NCBI GenBank assembly: GCA_964344255.1 | Contig: CAYFMQ010000001.1 | Span: 620,001 to 684,000 of the forward strand | Direction: 5' to 3' | Length of the DNA stretch: 64,000 nt | Origin: JAJFIE01 sp964344255 | GTDB taxonomy: Bacteria > Pseudomonadota > Alphaproteobacteria > Rhodospirillales > Casp-alpha2 | Part shown: piece by piece, positions 53,260 through 62,544 of the stretch | How positions within the stretch are numbered: position 1 is the stretch's first letter | Layout of the letters: every line of letters starts with the position of its first letter | Position numbers and translations under genes: made by a program | The notes under the pieces: model-generated | Seen by the model: the letters and a program-made list of their open reading frames with translations, nothing else | Database searches by the model: none | Told to the model about the DNA's origin: nothing

Positions 53260-54360
53260 TCACATGGCGCGCTGGCGTATGTGATCCGGATCGACGAACG
53301 GAATGGGCGCCGCCGTCGCCGTGCATTCAATGGTCGGCCCTTTCAGGTCCAGCTTCGTTCCCGGCTGGGCTGCCGACGGCACGAGGTGAACAAGCGCCAG
53401 TGACTGACCGAGCCTGCGGGAATAGGCTGGTGTGGTGACGTGGCCGACCTTTTCGCCATCGATGGAGAGCTCGGCAAAATGCTCCACCACATCATCGTGG
53501 TCTGCGATGATGCCGTAGAATTTGACCTTTTCCTTGCCTTCCAGCGCAAACACCGCCTCCTTGCCACGAAAATCACCCTTGGTGCGGGAAACGGCCCAGC
53601 CCATGTCGACCTCCCAGGGGGTGTTTTCTTCCGTGGCTTCCGCGCCGTAAGCCATCAGGCCGCTCTCGATATGCACCATTTCCAGTCCGTCAAACCCGAC
53701 TGGCCGGATACCAAGGGGCCTGGCGCGTTCAAGAAGCTGTTCCCAGACGGATACGACCTCGTCTCCGCGCATGTAAAGCTCATAGCCCCGTTCGCCAGAG
53801 TAACCAGTGCGGGAAATCATCATGTCTACGCCGAACAAGGGAGCATGGATTTGATGGCAGAATTTCACGTCGCGCAATTTACCGTCGACAAGCGGGTCAA
53901 GGAGATCAATGGCCTTCGGACCTTGTATCGTGAGGATATGCAGATCTTCGTCTTTTTCGACACTCAAGTCCCGGCCTTGGGCGTATTCCTGTAGCAACTC
54001 GAATGAAGGACCGATACTGCTCGCCACCAGGAAGTGATCGTCCGCCACATGAAAGATGATGCCATCGTCGCAAAAGTGACCGTCCTCTTTCAGAATCGGG
54101 CAGTAAGCCGACATGCCAACGGGAATTTTTGCCATGTTGCGGGTGACGAGATAATCGACGGCTGCAAGCGCATCAGAGCCGCGCACCTGGATTTTCGTCA
54201 AGGCAGACGTATCCCACATGCCGGCTGCCTCCCGGATGGCGTCGTGTTCGAGGTGCGGATCAGACGGAAACCGGAACGTAACCTCCATGTCGTTCCACTC
54301 GCCCATTTGGGCGCCCAGCGCCTTCAGTGTGGCGTCCAGCGCCGAAACCCGGTTTGCCAT
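53260..54360 (-). CDS. GcvT/DmdA-superfamily aminomethyltransferase-like protein
   Basis: A 366-residue tetrahydrofolate-dependent demethylase-type protein. Visible family blocks are MWDTSALTKIQVRGSDAL, the central folate-binding YSGERGYELYM, GFDGLEMVHIESGLMAYG and the C-terminal GHVTTPAYSRRLGQSLALV. Related proteins include glycine cleavage T-protein, DmdA and aryl O-demethylases. No gcvH or gcvP is present, so glycine cleavage itself is unlikely. It is divergent from the glycosyltransferase and may demethylate the compound handled by the module; inference only. Confidence 0.8.
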   Translation of the reverse strand: MANRVSALDATLKALGAQMGEWNDMEVTFRFPSDPHLEHDAIREAAGMWDTSALTKIQVRGSDALAAVDYLVTRNMAKIPVGMSAYCPILKEDGHFCDDGIIFHVADDHFLVASSIGPSFELLQEYAQGRDLSVEKDEDLHILTIQGPKAIDLLDPLVDGKLRDVKFCHQIHAPLFGVDMMISRTGYSGERGYELYMRGDEVVSVWEQLLERARPLGIRPVGFDGLEMVHIESGLMAYGAEATEENTPWEVDMGWAVSRTKGDFRGKEAVFALEGKEKVKFYGIIADHDDVVEHFAELSIDGEKVGHVTTPAYSRRLGQSLALVHLVPSAAQPGTKLDLKGPTIECTATAAPIPFVDPDHIRQRAM

Positions 54361-54539
54361 AGTGCAGCTTCCCTTATTCTTTAAAACAGCAGATGACCTA
54401 CTATTGTTCGCCCATCGGCCCCAGCACTATATATCCCAAGTTATATATAACGAAGCACATTGCCGGGCTATTATGGTAGGCAACAAACCCGAATAAACAG
54501 GGAATCAATGGTTTCAAACGTCATGTGGAGGACTTCCAG

Positions 54540-55838
54540 ATGAGCACTGGCAAGACAATCGCTTTTTTCCCGGAGGCCTGCTACGGCCCCGCACTAAATT
54601 CCGTCGGCATCGCCCAGGCGCTTAGAAAGATGGGGCATAATCCGGTCTTTCTGACCGATCCCGGCCTTTCCGGCACCTATGAGGGCTTCGGCTTTGAAGA
54701 ACACCCCGTCAATATGTCGGAACCCATGTCGGCTGAAGAAATGGCCAAATACTGGACCGGTTTTATCGACGGCCATATTCCGAACTTCAATTTGACCCCT
54801 TATGAACAGATCGACAATTACGTCAAGGAATGCTGGGCGAACATCGTCAACACCTCGGTATGGGCGGAAAAGGAACTGCCCGGCATCCTGAACAAGGTCA
54901 AGCCGGACCTGATCTGCATCGATAACGTGATCCTGTTCCCGGCCTGTAAGCAATACGGTGTGCCGTGGGTACGGATTATTTCCTGCAGCGAGAATGAAAT
55001 AAGTGATCCGGAAATTCCACCACACCTTTCCGGCTGTGGCGAGAGCGATTTCGAGGCCCAACAGGCCTACCGCGACAAATTCAATGAGGTGATCAAGCCT
55101 ATTCATGATGAATTCAACGCCTTTCTGGCGAAATGCGGTGAAGATCCCTATCCTATTGGCGAGTTTTTCGAAGCATCGCCCTATCTGAACCTTCTGCTTT
55201 ATCCCGAACCGGTGAAATTCAAGCGGAAAAACCCGCTCGATCCCAAGCAGTTCAAGTACCTGGAAGGCTGCGTGCGCCAGGACAAGCCCTTCGATATTCC
55301 GACATTCAAGAAAAACAACGAAGGGCCGCTGATTTACTTCAGCTTCGGCAGTCTCGGGTGCGGTGACACCGACACGATCAACCGCTACATCCGTGAACTG
55401 GGCGATACCGAATACCGTGTCCTGGTTAACGTAGGCGATTACATGGATGCCTATTCAGATCTGCCCGACAATGTGCAGATCAGCGACTGGTTCCCGCAAC
55501 CAACCGTTATTTCACAGGTGGACATGGTGATCCATCACGGCGGCAACAATACGTTCACCGAATGCCTGTACTTCGGCAAACCCGCCATCATCACACCTTA
55601 TGTTTGGGACGGCCATGACAATGCCACCCGCGAGGAAGAAACCGGTCACGGTTTCAAAATGCACCGGACCAACTGGGACCGCGAAGAGTTGCTGTCCAAA
55701 ATCGATGCCTGTCTTAACGACCCCGCCATCCAGGCCAAGGCCGCATCAACGGCGGCACACATGCAGGCCTTTGACGGCCCGACGCGGGCGGCGGAATACT
55801 TGAATGAACTGCTAATGGAGCACGCCAATGCCGCATAA
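54540..55838 (+). CDS. GT1-family (UGT-like) glycosyltransferase
   Basis: About 432 residues from ATG 54540, which has a TGGAGGA site; GTG 54525 is in frame but lacks one. The N-terminal half starts as AFFPEACYGPALNSVGIAQA with the GHNPVFLTDP strand; the C-terminal nucleotide-sugar site is VIHHGGNNTFTECLYFGKP, as in UDP-glycosyltransferases and macrolide-type transferases. The acceptor is probably a small molecule. Its last 11 bp overlap the first cupin gene, so translation is coupled. Confidence 0.85.
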   Translation: MSTGKTIAFFPEACYGPALNSVGIAQALRKMGHNPVFLTDPGLSGTYEGFGFEEHPVNMSEPMSAEEMAKYWTGFIDGHIPNFNLTPYEQIDNYVKECWANIVNTSVWAEKELPGILNKVKPDLICIDNVILFPACKQYGVPWVRIISCSENEISDPEIPPHLSGCGESDFEAQQAYRDKFNEVIKPIHDEFNAFLAKCGEDPYPIGEFFEASPYLNLLLYPEPVKFKRKNPLDPKQFKYLEGCVRQDKPFDIPTFKKNNEGPLIYFSFGSLGCGDTDTINRYIRELGDTEYRVLVNVGDYMDAYSDLPDNVQISDWFPQPTVISQVDMVIHHGGNNTFTECLYFGKPAIITPYVWDGHDNATREEETGHGFKMHRTNWDREELLSKIDACLNDPAIQAKAASTAAHMQAFDGPTRAAEYLNELLMEHANAA

Positions 55839-56196
55839 GGGCCTTAACTCTTCCGCGCCGCATATCCGGCCCGCAACCACCATTGATGAAGATCTGGAGG
55901 ACTGGGGCGATCAGCCTGATATGATCGAGGGCCAGTCCAAGTCCTCCGGCATCCTGCTATGGCAAAATGAGGACCAGACGTCTGAATCGGCCATGTGGAT
56001 TTGCACGCCCGGCACCTGGCGGTTGAGTATCCCCAGTGATGAATTGTGTCATTTCGTCGCTGGGCGTGCGACCTATACCAGCGATGACGGTGAAGTCATC
56101 GAGGTTACGCCCGGCACGGTAGTGCATTTTCTGAAAGGCTGGACCGGCCAGTGTGTCGTCCATGAAACCATGCGAAACGTCTTTATGCTGCGTTGA
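55828..56196 (+). CDS. Cupin, DUF861-like (first of a tandem pair)
   Basis: A 122-residue single-domain cupin. The start lies inside the glycosyltransferase stop region. SAMWICTPGTWRLSIPS and DELCHFVAGRATYTSDDGE give the two barrel halves; the usual HxH of the first motif is reduced to one histidine (CHF), so metal binding is uncertain. Related EutQ/DUF861 cupins have various roles. Roughly half the residues match the next gene. Confidence 0.8.
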   Translation: MPHKGLNSSAPHIRPATTIDEDLEDWGDQPDMIEGQSKSSGILLWQNEDQTSESAMWICTPGTWRLSIPSDELCHFVAGRATYTSDDGEVIEVTPGTVVHFLKGWTGQCVVHETMRNVFMLR

Positions 56197-56209
56197 GGGA
56201 AAAAGAATA

Positions 56210-56554
56210 ATGAAAACGCCTGTATTACAAGACCCCCTCAACATCGAGCCGACCGAGGACTGGGGCGTCATCCCGACAATGATCGAGGGGGAATCCCACA
56301 CATCCGGCACCATTCTGCATATCGGCCCTAATGGGGAAGCCGAAAGCGGCGTCTGGATATGCACGCCGGGATATTGGGAATGTCACGTCACATCCGATGA
56401 ATTCTGCCATTTCCTGGCGGGGCGATGCACCTATACCCATGAATCGGGCGACGTTATCGAAATCGAGCCGGATACGGCGGCCTTTTTCCCAAAGGATTGG
56501 AAAGGCACCTGCCGGGTGCATGAAACCATACGCAAGGTTTACCTGATCCGTTAA
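56210..56554 (+). CDS. Cupin, DUF861-like (second of a tandem pair)
   Basis: 114 residues from ATG 56210 (GAGGGA site); an earlier in-frame ATG at 56153 lies inside the first cupin. SGVWICTPGYWECHVTSDEF, CHFLAGRCTYTHESGD and VHETIRKVYLIR parallel the first cupin nearly block for block, so the pair arose by tandem duplication. The two may form a heterodimer or bind two forms of the same ligand. Function unknown. Confidence 0.78.
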   Translation: MKTPVLQDPLNIEPTEDWGVIPTMIEGESHTSGTILHIGPNGEAESGVWICTPGYWECHVTSDEFCHFLAGRCTYTHESGDVIEIEPDTAAFFPKDWKGTCRVHETIRKVYLIR

Positions 56555-56767
56555 TCCCAGAGCGGCAGACGAAAAGCCAATCATACCCATGCTAATATTG
56601 TGTCTTTATTCGGATAGTTCGTGCCGCAAAGATGCAAATAAGATTTGCAATGTATCATTACCGTTTTAACATACTGCGACTTACAATAAGCATAATGCTA
56701 TAGTTCAAAAAACGAACGAAACATAAGACAACAAAATAAAATTAATATCCCAGCAAGGAGGTACACG

Positions 56768-58042
56768 ATGGGAATTTCACGTAGAGACTTTATGAAATCA
56801 ACGGCTGCGGGCGCAGCCGGCGCTATGGTTCTCAGCGCCGGCGTACCGTCACGCTCATTGGCCGATTCGCATACCATCAAAATCGGCATGAATATCCCGA
56901 TGACCGGCGATTACGCGCCATGGGGCCTCCCTGGCCTGTACGGTTGTCAGATCGTTGCCGACAACATTAACGCCGGCGGCGGATACGAAATCGGTGGCAA
57001 GAAATACAACATCGAAATGGTTTCCTATGACCACGGCTACGACATTGAAAAAGCCGTTCAGGGTTACAAGAAGATGGTTTCGGAAGACGAAGTCAGCATG
57101 GTCATGATGCTGGGTGGCGCTACCGTCGGCGCCGTCATGCCGTGGGGTGAGCGTAAAAACGTCGTTACCTCGACCTTGCTGTCCAGTGACATCACGCCCG
57201 ATACGGAGCACTTGATCGCACCTTGCGAATCCCATCCGCTCTACGTCGTGACCGCCGTGGAATGGCTTGCCAAGAACCACCCCGAAGCCAAAACGGCCGT
57301 GATCGTTACCAATAATGACGTTGAATACGGCCTGCAGGCTGTCGCCACCTTCGAAGCGGCCTTCGAGGTTGCCGGCATCGAAGTTGTGGACATGAACCTG
57401 CATGGTTTTGACGTCACGGACTTCGCGCCGATCGTCAGCTCGGTTCTGGCCAAGAACCCGGATATCTTCTGCATGGCCACCAGCTTCTATACCACGTCGC
57501 TGATGGAACAGCTCTATCACCAGGGTTTCAAAGGTCATGTCGTCACCACGACGCTTGACTACCATGAGGAAGTGATCGCCAAGACGAGCCAGGAATTCGT
57601 TGACGGCACCATTCACAACTTCCCCACGTTCGATGACCCGCGTCTGAATGACGAAGGTATCGACTTCCCCGATCCCAATGGATTTGGCGCTGAATACATG
57701 AAGCGGCACCCCAATGACTGGTCCGCCGTGTCCTGGGAATACCCGGCTATCATGCTTCAGTTCCTGCAAGGCATGAAAGATGCCGGTTCCACTGATACGG
57801 AAGCCGGTCTCCAGGCCCTGCTCAACAACCCCAATCCGCCGCACCCCTTCGGCGCCGGCAAATGGTGGGGCAAAGAGCTCTGGGGCCGCGATCAGGTTAT
57901 CGTCGGCAGGTGGCCCGTTGTCCGCCTGGAAGGCGGCAAGGTTCGCATCAAGGAATTCGGCGATGTCGCCGGATGGCTCGACAAGAACACCGACGTGCTG
58001 ATCAAGTACAACAAGAAACATGGTCTCAGGACTGTCTCCTAA
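56768..58042 (+). CDS. Liv-type ABC transporter substrate-binding protein, Tat signal
   Basis: A 424-residue periplasmic binding protein of the branched-chain amino acid/amide family. The N-terminus SRRDFMKST is a twin-arginine signal, so it is exported folded. The mature part has IKIGMNIPMTGDYAPWGLPG, the lobe 1 ligand loop LGGATVGAVMPWGE, and the second lobe DVEYGLQAVATFEAAFEVAG. The ligand may be an amino acid, amide or urea-like solute. It heads the Liv permease set; a hairpin follows it. Confidence 0.9.
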   Translation: MGISRRDFMKSTAAGAAGAMVLSAGVPSRSLADSHTIKIGMNIPMTGDYAPWGLPGLYGCQIVADNINAGGGYEIGGKKYNIEMVSYDHGYDIEKAVQGYKKMVSEDEVSMVMMLGGATVGAVMPWGERKNVVTSTLLSSDITPDTEHLIAPCESHPLYVVTAVEWLAKNHPEAKTAVIVTNNDVEYGLQAVATFEAAFEVAGIEVVDMNLHGFDVTDFAPIVSSVLAKNPDIFCMATSFYTTSLMEQLYHQGFKGHVVTTTLDYHEEVIAKTSQEFVDGTIHNFPTFDDPRLNDEGIDFPDPNGFGAEYMKRHPNDWSAVSWEYPAIMLQFLQGMKDAGSTDTEAGLQALLNNPNPPHPFGAGKWWGKELWGRDQVIVGRWPVVRLEGGKVRIKEFGDVAGWLDKNTDVLIKYNKKHGLRTVS

Positions 58043-58089
58043 AGACAGTTCTTTAAACAAGGCCGCTTTAAGGTCTTGAAGTTGTTGAT

Positions 58090-58119
58090 TTCCGCCGTGG
58101 CCGTAAGGCTACGGCGGAA
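58090..58119 (+). promoter_or_regulatory. Strong hairpin between the Liv binding protein and livH
   Basis: 58090-58102 pairs with 58107-58119 (13 bp with one G-T pair) around a GTAA loop, a GNRA-type tetraloop. There is no T-run, so it is more likely an RNA-stability or processing element than a terminator. A smaller 7-bp stem (58031-58037 with 58043-58049) spans the binding-protein stop codon. Confidence 0.6.
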
Positions 58120-58193
58120 TATCGAAGGGCAAAAACAGGGACACGGAAACATCCCTGACATTATCGTCAAGACATTCGGTTTAAGGTATTTAG

Positions 58194-59063
58194 ATGGAGC
58201 TTTTTCTCCAATCCATTGTTAACGGACTGATCCAGGGAGGTTTTTTCTCCCTGTTTGCCGTTGGTCTGGTGCTTATTTTCGGCGTCATGAGGGTTGTCAA
58301 CTTCGCCCACGGCGAACTGGTGATGGCCGGCGCATTCACTATCTGGGTTCTGCACGCACAAATGGGACTTGGATATATTCCCGCCATTGCTGTGGCGATT
58401 ATTCTGGTGACGTCAATCGGGCTGGTCATGGAACGGCTGCTGTTCCGGCCAACGCGCGAAGATCCGTTAGCCGGACTGATCTGCTCCATCGGTGTTTTAT
58501 TCATTTTACAAGTTATCGCGACCCTGGTCGGCGGCGACGGCCCGTCGAAACAGGTGCCGCCGCCATACCACGGAACGCTGGTCCTATTCGACCTGATTCG
58601 TATCCCCAACCAACGCCTCTTTAGCCTGGCAATTTCTTCCAGCGCACTGATTGCGCTCTGGCTCTTCCTGACCCGCAGCCGTTTCGGCTGGGCGCTTCGC
58701 GCCGTTGCACAGGATCGCGAAGCTGCTGCACTGCAGGGTATCAACACGGACAGGATTTCCATCATCGCCATCGGCATTGGCGCCGCCCTTGCCGGACTCG
58801 CCGGCGGATTGGTTGCGCCGCTAGGCAACATCAATCCCCACATGGGCCATAATGTTATCGTGACAGCCTTTATCGTCACCATTGTTGGCGGCGTTGGCAG
58901 CCTTTCCGGCGCCGTGCTGGCCGCCATTCTCTACGCCATGTTCCACACCATTATGACCGTCTATTTCGGCGCTACCGTAGCGACCATCTGCGGGCTGGTC
59001 CTGATGGTGATTGTTCTGATTGTTAAACCGACCGGCATCATGGGAGTACGGGTCAGTGAGTAA
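58194..59063 (+). CDS. livH: Branched-chain amino acid-type ABC permease LivH
   Basis: A 289-residue inner-membrane protein with about eight hydrophobic segments. FAVGLVLIFGVMRVVNFAHG is the LivH signature; the cytoplasmic loop that meets the ATPase is GWALRAVAQDREAAALQGI. Its last 8 bp overlap livM. The permease pair moves the solute delivered by the upstream binding protein. Confidence 0.92.
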   Translation: MELFLQSIVNGLIQGGFFSLFAVGLVLIFGVMRVVNFAHGELVMAGAFTIWVLHAQMGLGYIPAIAVAIILVTSIGLVMERLLFRPTREDPLAGLICSIGVLFILQVIATLVGGDGPSKQVPPPYHGTLVLFDLIRIPNQRLFSLAISSSALIALWLFLTRSRFGWALRAVAQDREAAALQGINTDRISIIAIGIGAALAGLAGGLVAPLGNINPHMGHNVIVTAFIVTIVGGVGSLSGAVLAAILYAMFHTIMTVYFGATVATICGLVLMVIVLIVKPTGIMGVRVSE

Positions 59064-60042
59064 TCAAGGCTTGTTCTCTCTCCGTAACCTGATCGTTGTC
59101 GGTTTTTTAATCGGCATCTTCATCATCATGCCGCACTTCCTGAAGCTGCATCACCAGGATCTGTTAATCTTCCTAGTCATCAACATTCTGGTTGTCAGCA
59201 GCTACCGCCTGGTGACGCTAACGGGTGAATGGTCGTTGATCCACGCCGTTATGATGGGTGTCGGGGCCTATACAGTTGCCCTGCTTGCAATTCATTCATC
59301 GCTGGATATGTGGTTCACCCTGCCGATTGCCGGCACCGTTGCGGCCCTGATCGCCGCCATCCTGTGCTTTCCGCTTTTACGTATGACCCAATTCTATTTC
59401 CTGATCGGATCCTTCGCCGCAGGTGAGGCTATCCGGTTGACATGGGTCGAGTGGGTCGCCGTGTTCGGTGGAACCAGCGGTCTGCGTGGCGCAGAACCGC
59501 CCATCATTGGAGATATCGATTTCCTCGATCCTATTCCTTATCTGTACCTGTGCCTCGGCGTTGTCGGGTTCTGCCTGTATATACTTTATCGCATTGAAAA
59601 CTCACGGGTCGGTTTGACGTTGCACGCCATTCACTGGAAAGCGCCTCTGGCTGAGTCCGTCGGTGTCGATGCGTGGAAATATCGAGCGCTGGCTTTCATT
59701 ATCGGGTCGTTCTTCGTTGGCATCGCGGGTGGCCTGAAAATTCATTATCTCGGCACTGTTACGCCAAATCAGTTCACCATCGGGTTTATGGTTTTCATTT
59801 TGATCTGGGTGATCGTCGGCGGCTACAACAAGTTCTACGGCCCTATAATTGGCGTTGCCGTTCTGACAATCTTCGATGAATCAATCAGGACTTTTGAGAT
59901 TCTCCGCCCGGCGATTTACGGCGGCGTCCTCATCCTGGCGATCCTCTTCCTGCCTTTGGGGCTTGAGAGTATTCCCGGCAAACTCAGGGCGTGGTTCGGC
60001 ATTGGCAAACAGCCAAAAGAACCGCCCCTTACCGACCATTAA
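59056..60042 (+). CDS. livM: Branched-chain amino acid-type ABC permease LivM
   Basis: About 328 residues from GTG 59056, which has a GGGAG site; the ATG 59020 is deep in livH. The hydrophobic segments and the block RVGLTLHAIHWKAPLAESVG mark the LivM coupling loop. GVAVLTIFDESIRTFE and the C-terminal PLGLESIPGKLRAWF match the family end. It pairs with LivH. Confidence 0.92.
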   Translation: MSNQGLFSLRNLIVVGFLIGIFIIMPHFLKLHHQDLLIFLVINILVVSSYRLVTLTGEWSLIHAVMMGVGAYTVALLAIHSSLDMWFTLPIAGTVAALIAAILCFPLLRMTQFYFLIGSFAAGEAIRLTWVEWVAVFGGTSGLRGAEPPIIGDIDFLDPIPYLYLCLGVVGFCLYILYRIENSRVGLTLHAIHWKAPLAESVGVDAWKYRALAFIIGSFFVGIAGGLKIHYLGTVTPNQFTIGFMVFILIWVIVGGYNKFYGPIIGVAVLTIFDESIRTFEILRPAIYGGVLILAILFLPLGLESIPGKLRAWFGIGKQPKEPPLTDH

Positions 60043-60063
60043 GACATGTGATAGCAGACGCAA

Positions 60064-60819
60064 ATGGCAGTTTTAGAAGTCAAAAATGTAACCAAGCAGT
60101 TCGGCGGCCTCCTGGCGCTGGATGACGTCAGCTTCCAGGTCGAAGAAGGCGAAATCCGCGGCCTGATCGGGCCTAACGGCGCCGGCAAGAGCACCATGTT
60201 CAAGAACATCGCCGGATTCTACGCCCCCACGAAAGGCGACATTTACTATAAAGGTGAGAACATCAGCGGCAAGAAGCCCCACACCATCGCAGAGATGGGC
60301 GTGGTCAGAACCTTCCAGGAAACTACCCTGTTCCAGGAAATGACGGTTTTCGAAAATGTCCTTGTCGGGCGTCACATTACGGCCCGAACCAATGTTTTCT
60401 CGGCCATTCTGGGACTGGATAGAAAGCAACAGGCTGCCGCCCGCGACAAGGTCATGGAGGTTCTCGACTTCATGGGCCTATCAGACCGCAAAGACCAGCC
60501 CGCTGCTGACCTGCCGTTAGGCTCCCAGCGCGCTTTGGCCCTTGCCATCGCCTTGGCGTCCGAGCCGAAGTTGATGCTCATGGATGAACCGTTCGCTGGT
60601 ATGAATCCGGAAGAAACGAACCACATGATGGACCTGACCCGGAAAGTCAGGGAATCCGGCGTGACCATCGTCCTCGTTGAGCACGACATGAAAGCCGTCA
60701 TGGGCTTGTGCAGTTACCTGACCGTGCTGAATTTCGGACAGGTTCTGGCCCAGGGCTCACCTGATGAAATCAGAAACAACGACAAGGTAATTGAAGCCTA
60801 TCTGGGTGGAGCGAACTGA
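60064..60819 (+). CDS. livG: Branched-chain amino acid-type ABC ATPase LivG
   Basis: A 251-residue ATPase. Walker A is GPNGAGKST (residues 36-44), and Walker B is LMLMDEPFAGMNPEE. The signature reads LPLGSQRALALA, within the LPxGxQR style of LivG rather than LSGGQ, so it is not a defect. The switch histidine is in VLVEHDMK. It precedes livF by 1 bp. Confidence 0.93.
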   Translation: MAVLEVKNVTKQFGGLLALDDVSFQVEEGEIRGLIGPNGAGKSTMFKNIAGFYAPTKGDIYYKGENISGKKPHTIAEMGVVRTFQETTLFQEMTVFENVLVGRHITARTNVFSAILGLDRKQQAAARDKVMEVLDFMGLSDRKDQPAADLPLGSQRALALAIALASEPKLMLMDEPFAGMNPEETNHMMDLTRKVRESGVTIVLVEHDMKAVMGLCSYLTVLNFGQVLAQGSPDEIRNNDKVIEAYLGGAN

Positions 60820-60820
60820 C

Positions 60821-61528
60821 ATGCTTTTGAAAGTGGACAATATTCACGTTCATTACGGACAGGTTGCCGCCTTGAAGGGCGTTTCAATGGAGGTCGGCGA
60901 AGCCGATTTCGTGACCCTGATCGGCTCTAACGGTGCAGGGAAAAGCACGACGTTGCGCACCATCTCCGGACTCAGCCATCCATCCGCCGGTGATATCGTG
61001 TTTGACGGTGAGCGTATTGAAAATCAATCGCCCGATGTGATCCTTAAAATGGGCATCGCCCATGTGCCGGAGGGCCGCCGGGTCTTCAAGGATTTGTCGG
61101 TAACGGAAAATCTGCTGCTCGGCGCATTTACCCGTGGAGACCAGGACGGCATCAAGAAGGATCTGGAAGAAACATTTGAGCGATTTCCTCGCCTACGCGA
61201 ACGGCGTAACCAGTCCGCCGGCACCATGAGCGGCGGCGAACAACAGATGCTGTCCATCGGCCGCGCCCTGATGTCAAAGCCCCGCGTTTTGTTGCTGGAC
61301 GAACCGTCACTCGGCCTGGCGCCGACCATCGTGCGCGACATCGCCCATATCCTGATGGAAATCAACGAACAGGGCGTTTCCATCGTCCTTGTCGAACAGA
61401 ATGCGGAACTGGCGCTTGAACTGGCGCGTCATGGCTATGTACTGGAAACGGGTAACGTTGCCCTGGAAGGCGAGGCCAAAAGCCTTATGGATAACGAGCA
61501 CGTCCGGAAGGCTTATCTGGGTATCTGA
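60821..61528 (+). CDS. livF: Branched-chain amino acid-type ABC ATPase LivF
   Basis: About 235 residues from ATG 60821; an earlier in-frame start inside livG is not supported. Walker A GSNGAGKST (residues 35-43), signature MSGGEQQMLSIGRAL, Walker B VLLLDEPSLGLAP and VPEGRRVF, which is diagnostic of LivF, are all present. It ends the transporter set and converges on the TauD-type gene, 17 bp away. Confidence 0.93.
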   Translation: MLLKVDNIHVHYGQVAALKGVSMEVGEADFVTLIGSNGAGKSTTLRTISGLSHPSAGDIVFDGERIENQSPDVILKMGIAHVPEGRRVFKDLSVTENLLLGAFTRGDQDGIKKDLEETFERFPRLRERRNQSAGTMSGGEQQMLSIGRALMSKPRVLLLDEPSLGLAPTIVRDIAHILMEINEQGVSIVLVEQNAELALELARHGYVLETGNVALEGEAKSLMDNEHVRKAYLGI

Positions 61529-61545
61529 TCCTTAACCGGGCTGCC

Positions 61546-62415
61546 CTATTCACCCGGAAGCATGCCGACCTCGTCACCGATCACCCTGGTCTGGCGCAAT
61601 CGCCGCCGCCACTTATCCGCATCATATCCAGTCCCGCGATGCAGCAGGCACCTGTTGTCCCAGATCACCGTATCGCCGGCCTGCCACTGATGGGCGTAAA
61701 CGTCCTGCTCCCGGGTAGCGCGCTGCAGCAGGTCATCGAGCAGCTTACGGCTGTCATGGCCGCTCCAGCCGACGATGGACCGGGCATGGGAGCCTACGTA
61801 ATAGTTCTTTTCCCCATTACCCGGATTTGTGCGCACCAGCCGATGGGCAACGGGCGGAAGCGATGCCGCATGGTTTGGATCAACCGGAGCCACCGGGGCG
61901 CGGGAAAAGACGTAATCATGCACCACCCTCAGGTCGTCAATGGCAGCCTTCATGTCCTCCGGCAACCTTGAATATGCCGCCCGCATGCTGGCGAATGCCG
62001 TGGCGCCGCCTTCATCTGGAACCTCATAGGCATGCAGGATGGAAACATACGACGGAACTTTTCTGAAAGACGAATCCGAATGCCAGAGCTGATTGCCTTT
62101 CTGGTATCGGGTATTGGCGTTCGCACTATCATCCTTCGTGCCGTCATCATGGACGTTCCCGACAGTCCCGAAATAGACGACCTTACCCGTCCGGCCAAAG
62201 GTAACGTGTTCCGGCTCCGGTTCGCCCAACAAGCGGGTAAACGCCAGATGTTTTTCGTCCGACATGTCCTGATCGGAAAAATAGAGAAGGGAATAGGTAT
62301 CGACGGCTTCCCTGATTTGGCTGACCACTTCTTCAGATAGGTTGCCACTCAATTCAACACCCCTCACGCGTGCTCCGAAGTCGTCATGCACCGGGTTGAT
62401 GATTAGCTGAACCAT
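61546..62415 (-). CDS. TauD/TfdA-family 2-oxoglutarate/Fe(II) dioxygenase
   Basis: A 289-residue oxygenase. Iron ligands are the H and D of LWHSDSSF and the histidine in DNRCLLHRG; the 2-oxoglutarate arginine is in RLRQTRVIG. The start resembles TfdA (GARVRGVELSG). It probably hydroxylates an acidic small molecule, perhaps the solute brought in by the Liv system. Only about 20% of residues appear shared with the TauD-type protein at 18392-19306, so the two are not recent copies. Confidence 0.87.
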   Translation of the reverse strand: MVQLIINPVHDDFGARVRGVELSGNLSEEVVSQIREAVDTYSLLYFSDQDMSDEKHLAFTRLLGEPEPEHVTFGRTGKVVYFGTVGNVHDDGTKDDSANANTRYQKGNQLWHSDSSFRKVPSYVSILHAYEVPDEGGATAFASMRAAYSRLPEDMKAAIDDLRVVHDYVFSRAPVAPVDPNHAASLPPVAHRLVRTNPGNGEKNYYVGSHARSIVGWSGHDSRKLLDDLLQRATREQDVYAHQWQAGDTVIWDNRCLLHRGTGYDADKWRRRLRQTRVIGDEVGMLPGE

Positions 62416-62544
62416 TGCTCATTTCTCCCTGTTACAGGGCAAGTGACATCAACTTGCTTAACCGATATCGGCCTTGCCATCCAGACATAAGAACTTCATG
62501 TCTGAATGCTTGAGCCAACCCTTCCGGCACGGCATAACTATTCC

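Noticed and set aside
54420..54450. AT-rich inverted repeat (TATATAT...ATATATA) between the GcvT-like and glycosyltransferase genes as an operator
   Set aside because: Low-complexity AT repeats form such symmetry by chance, and no regulator gene is adjacent.
56855..58060. A 401-codon open frame antisense to the Liv binding protein
   Set aside because: The sense gene has a Tat signal and family motifs, and sits in an operon; the antisense frame has no ribosome site and no domain.
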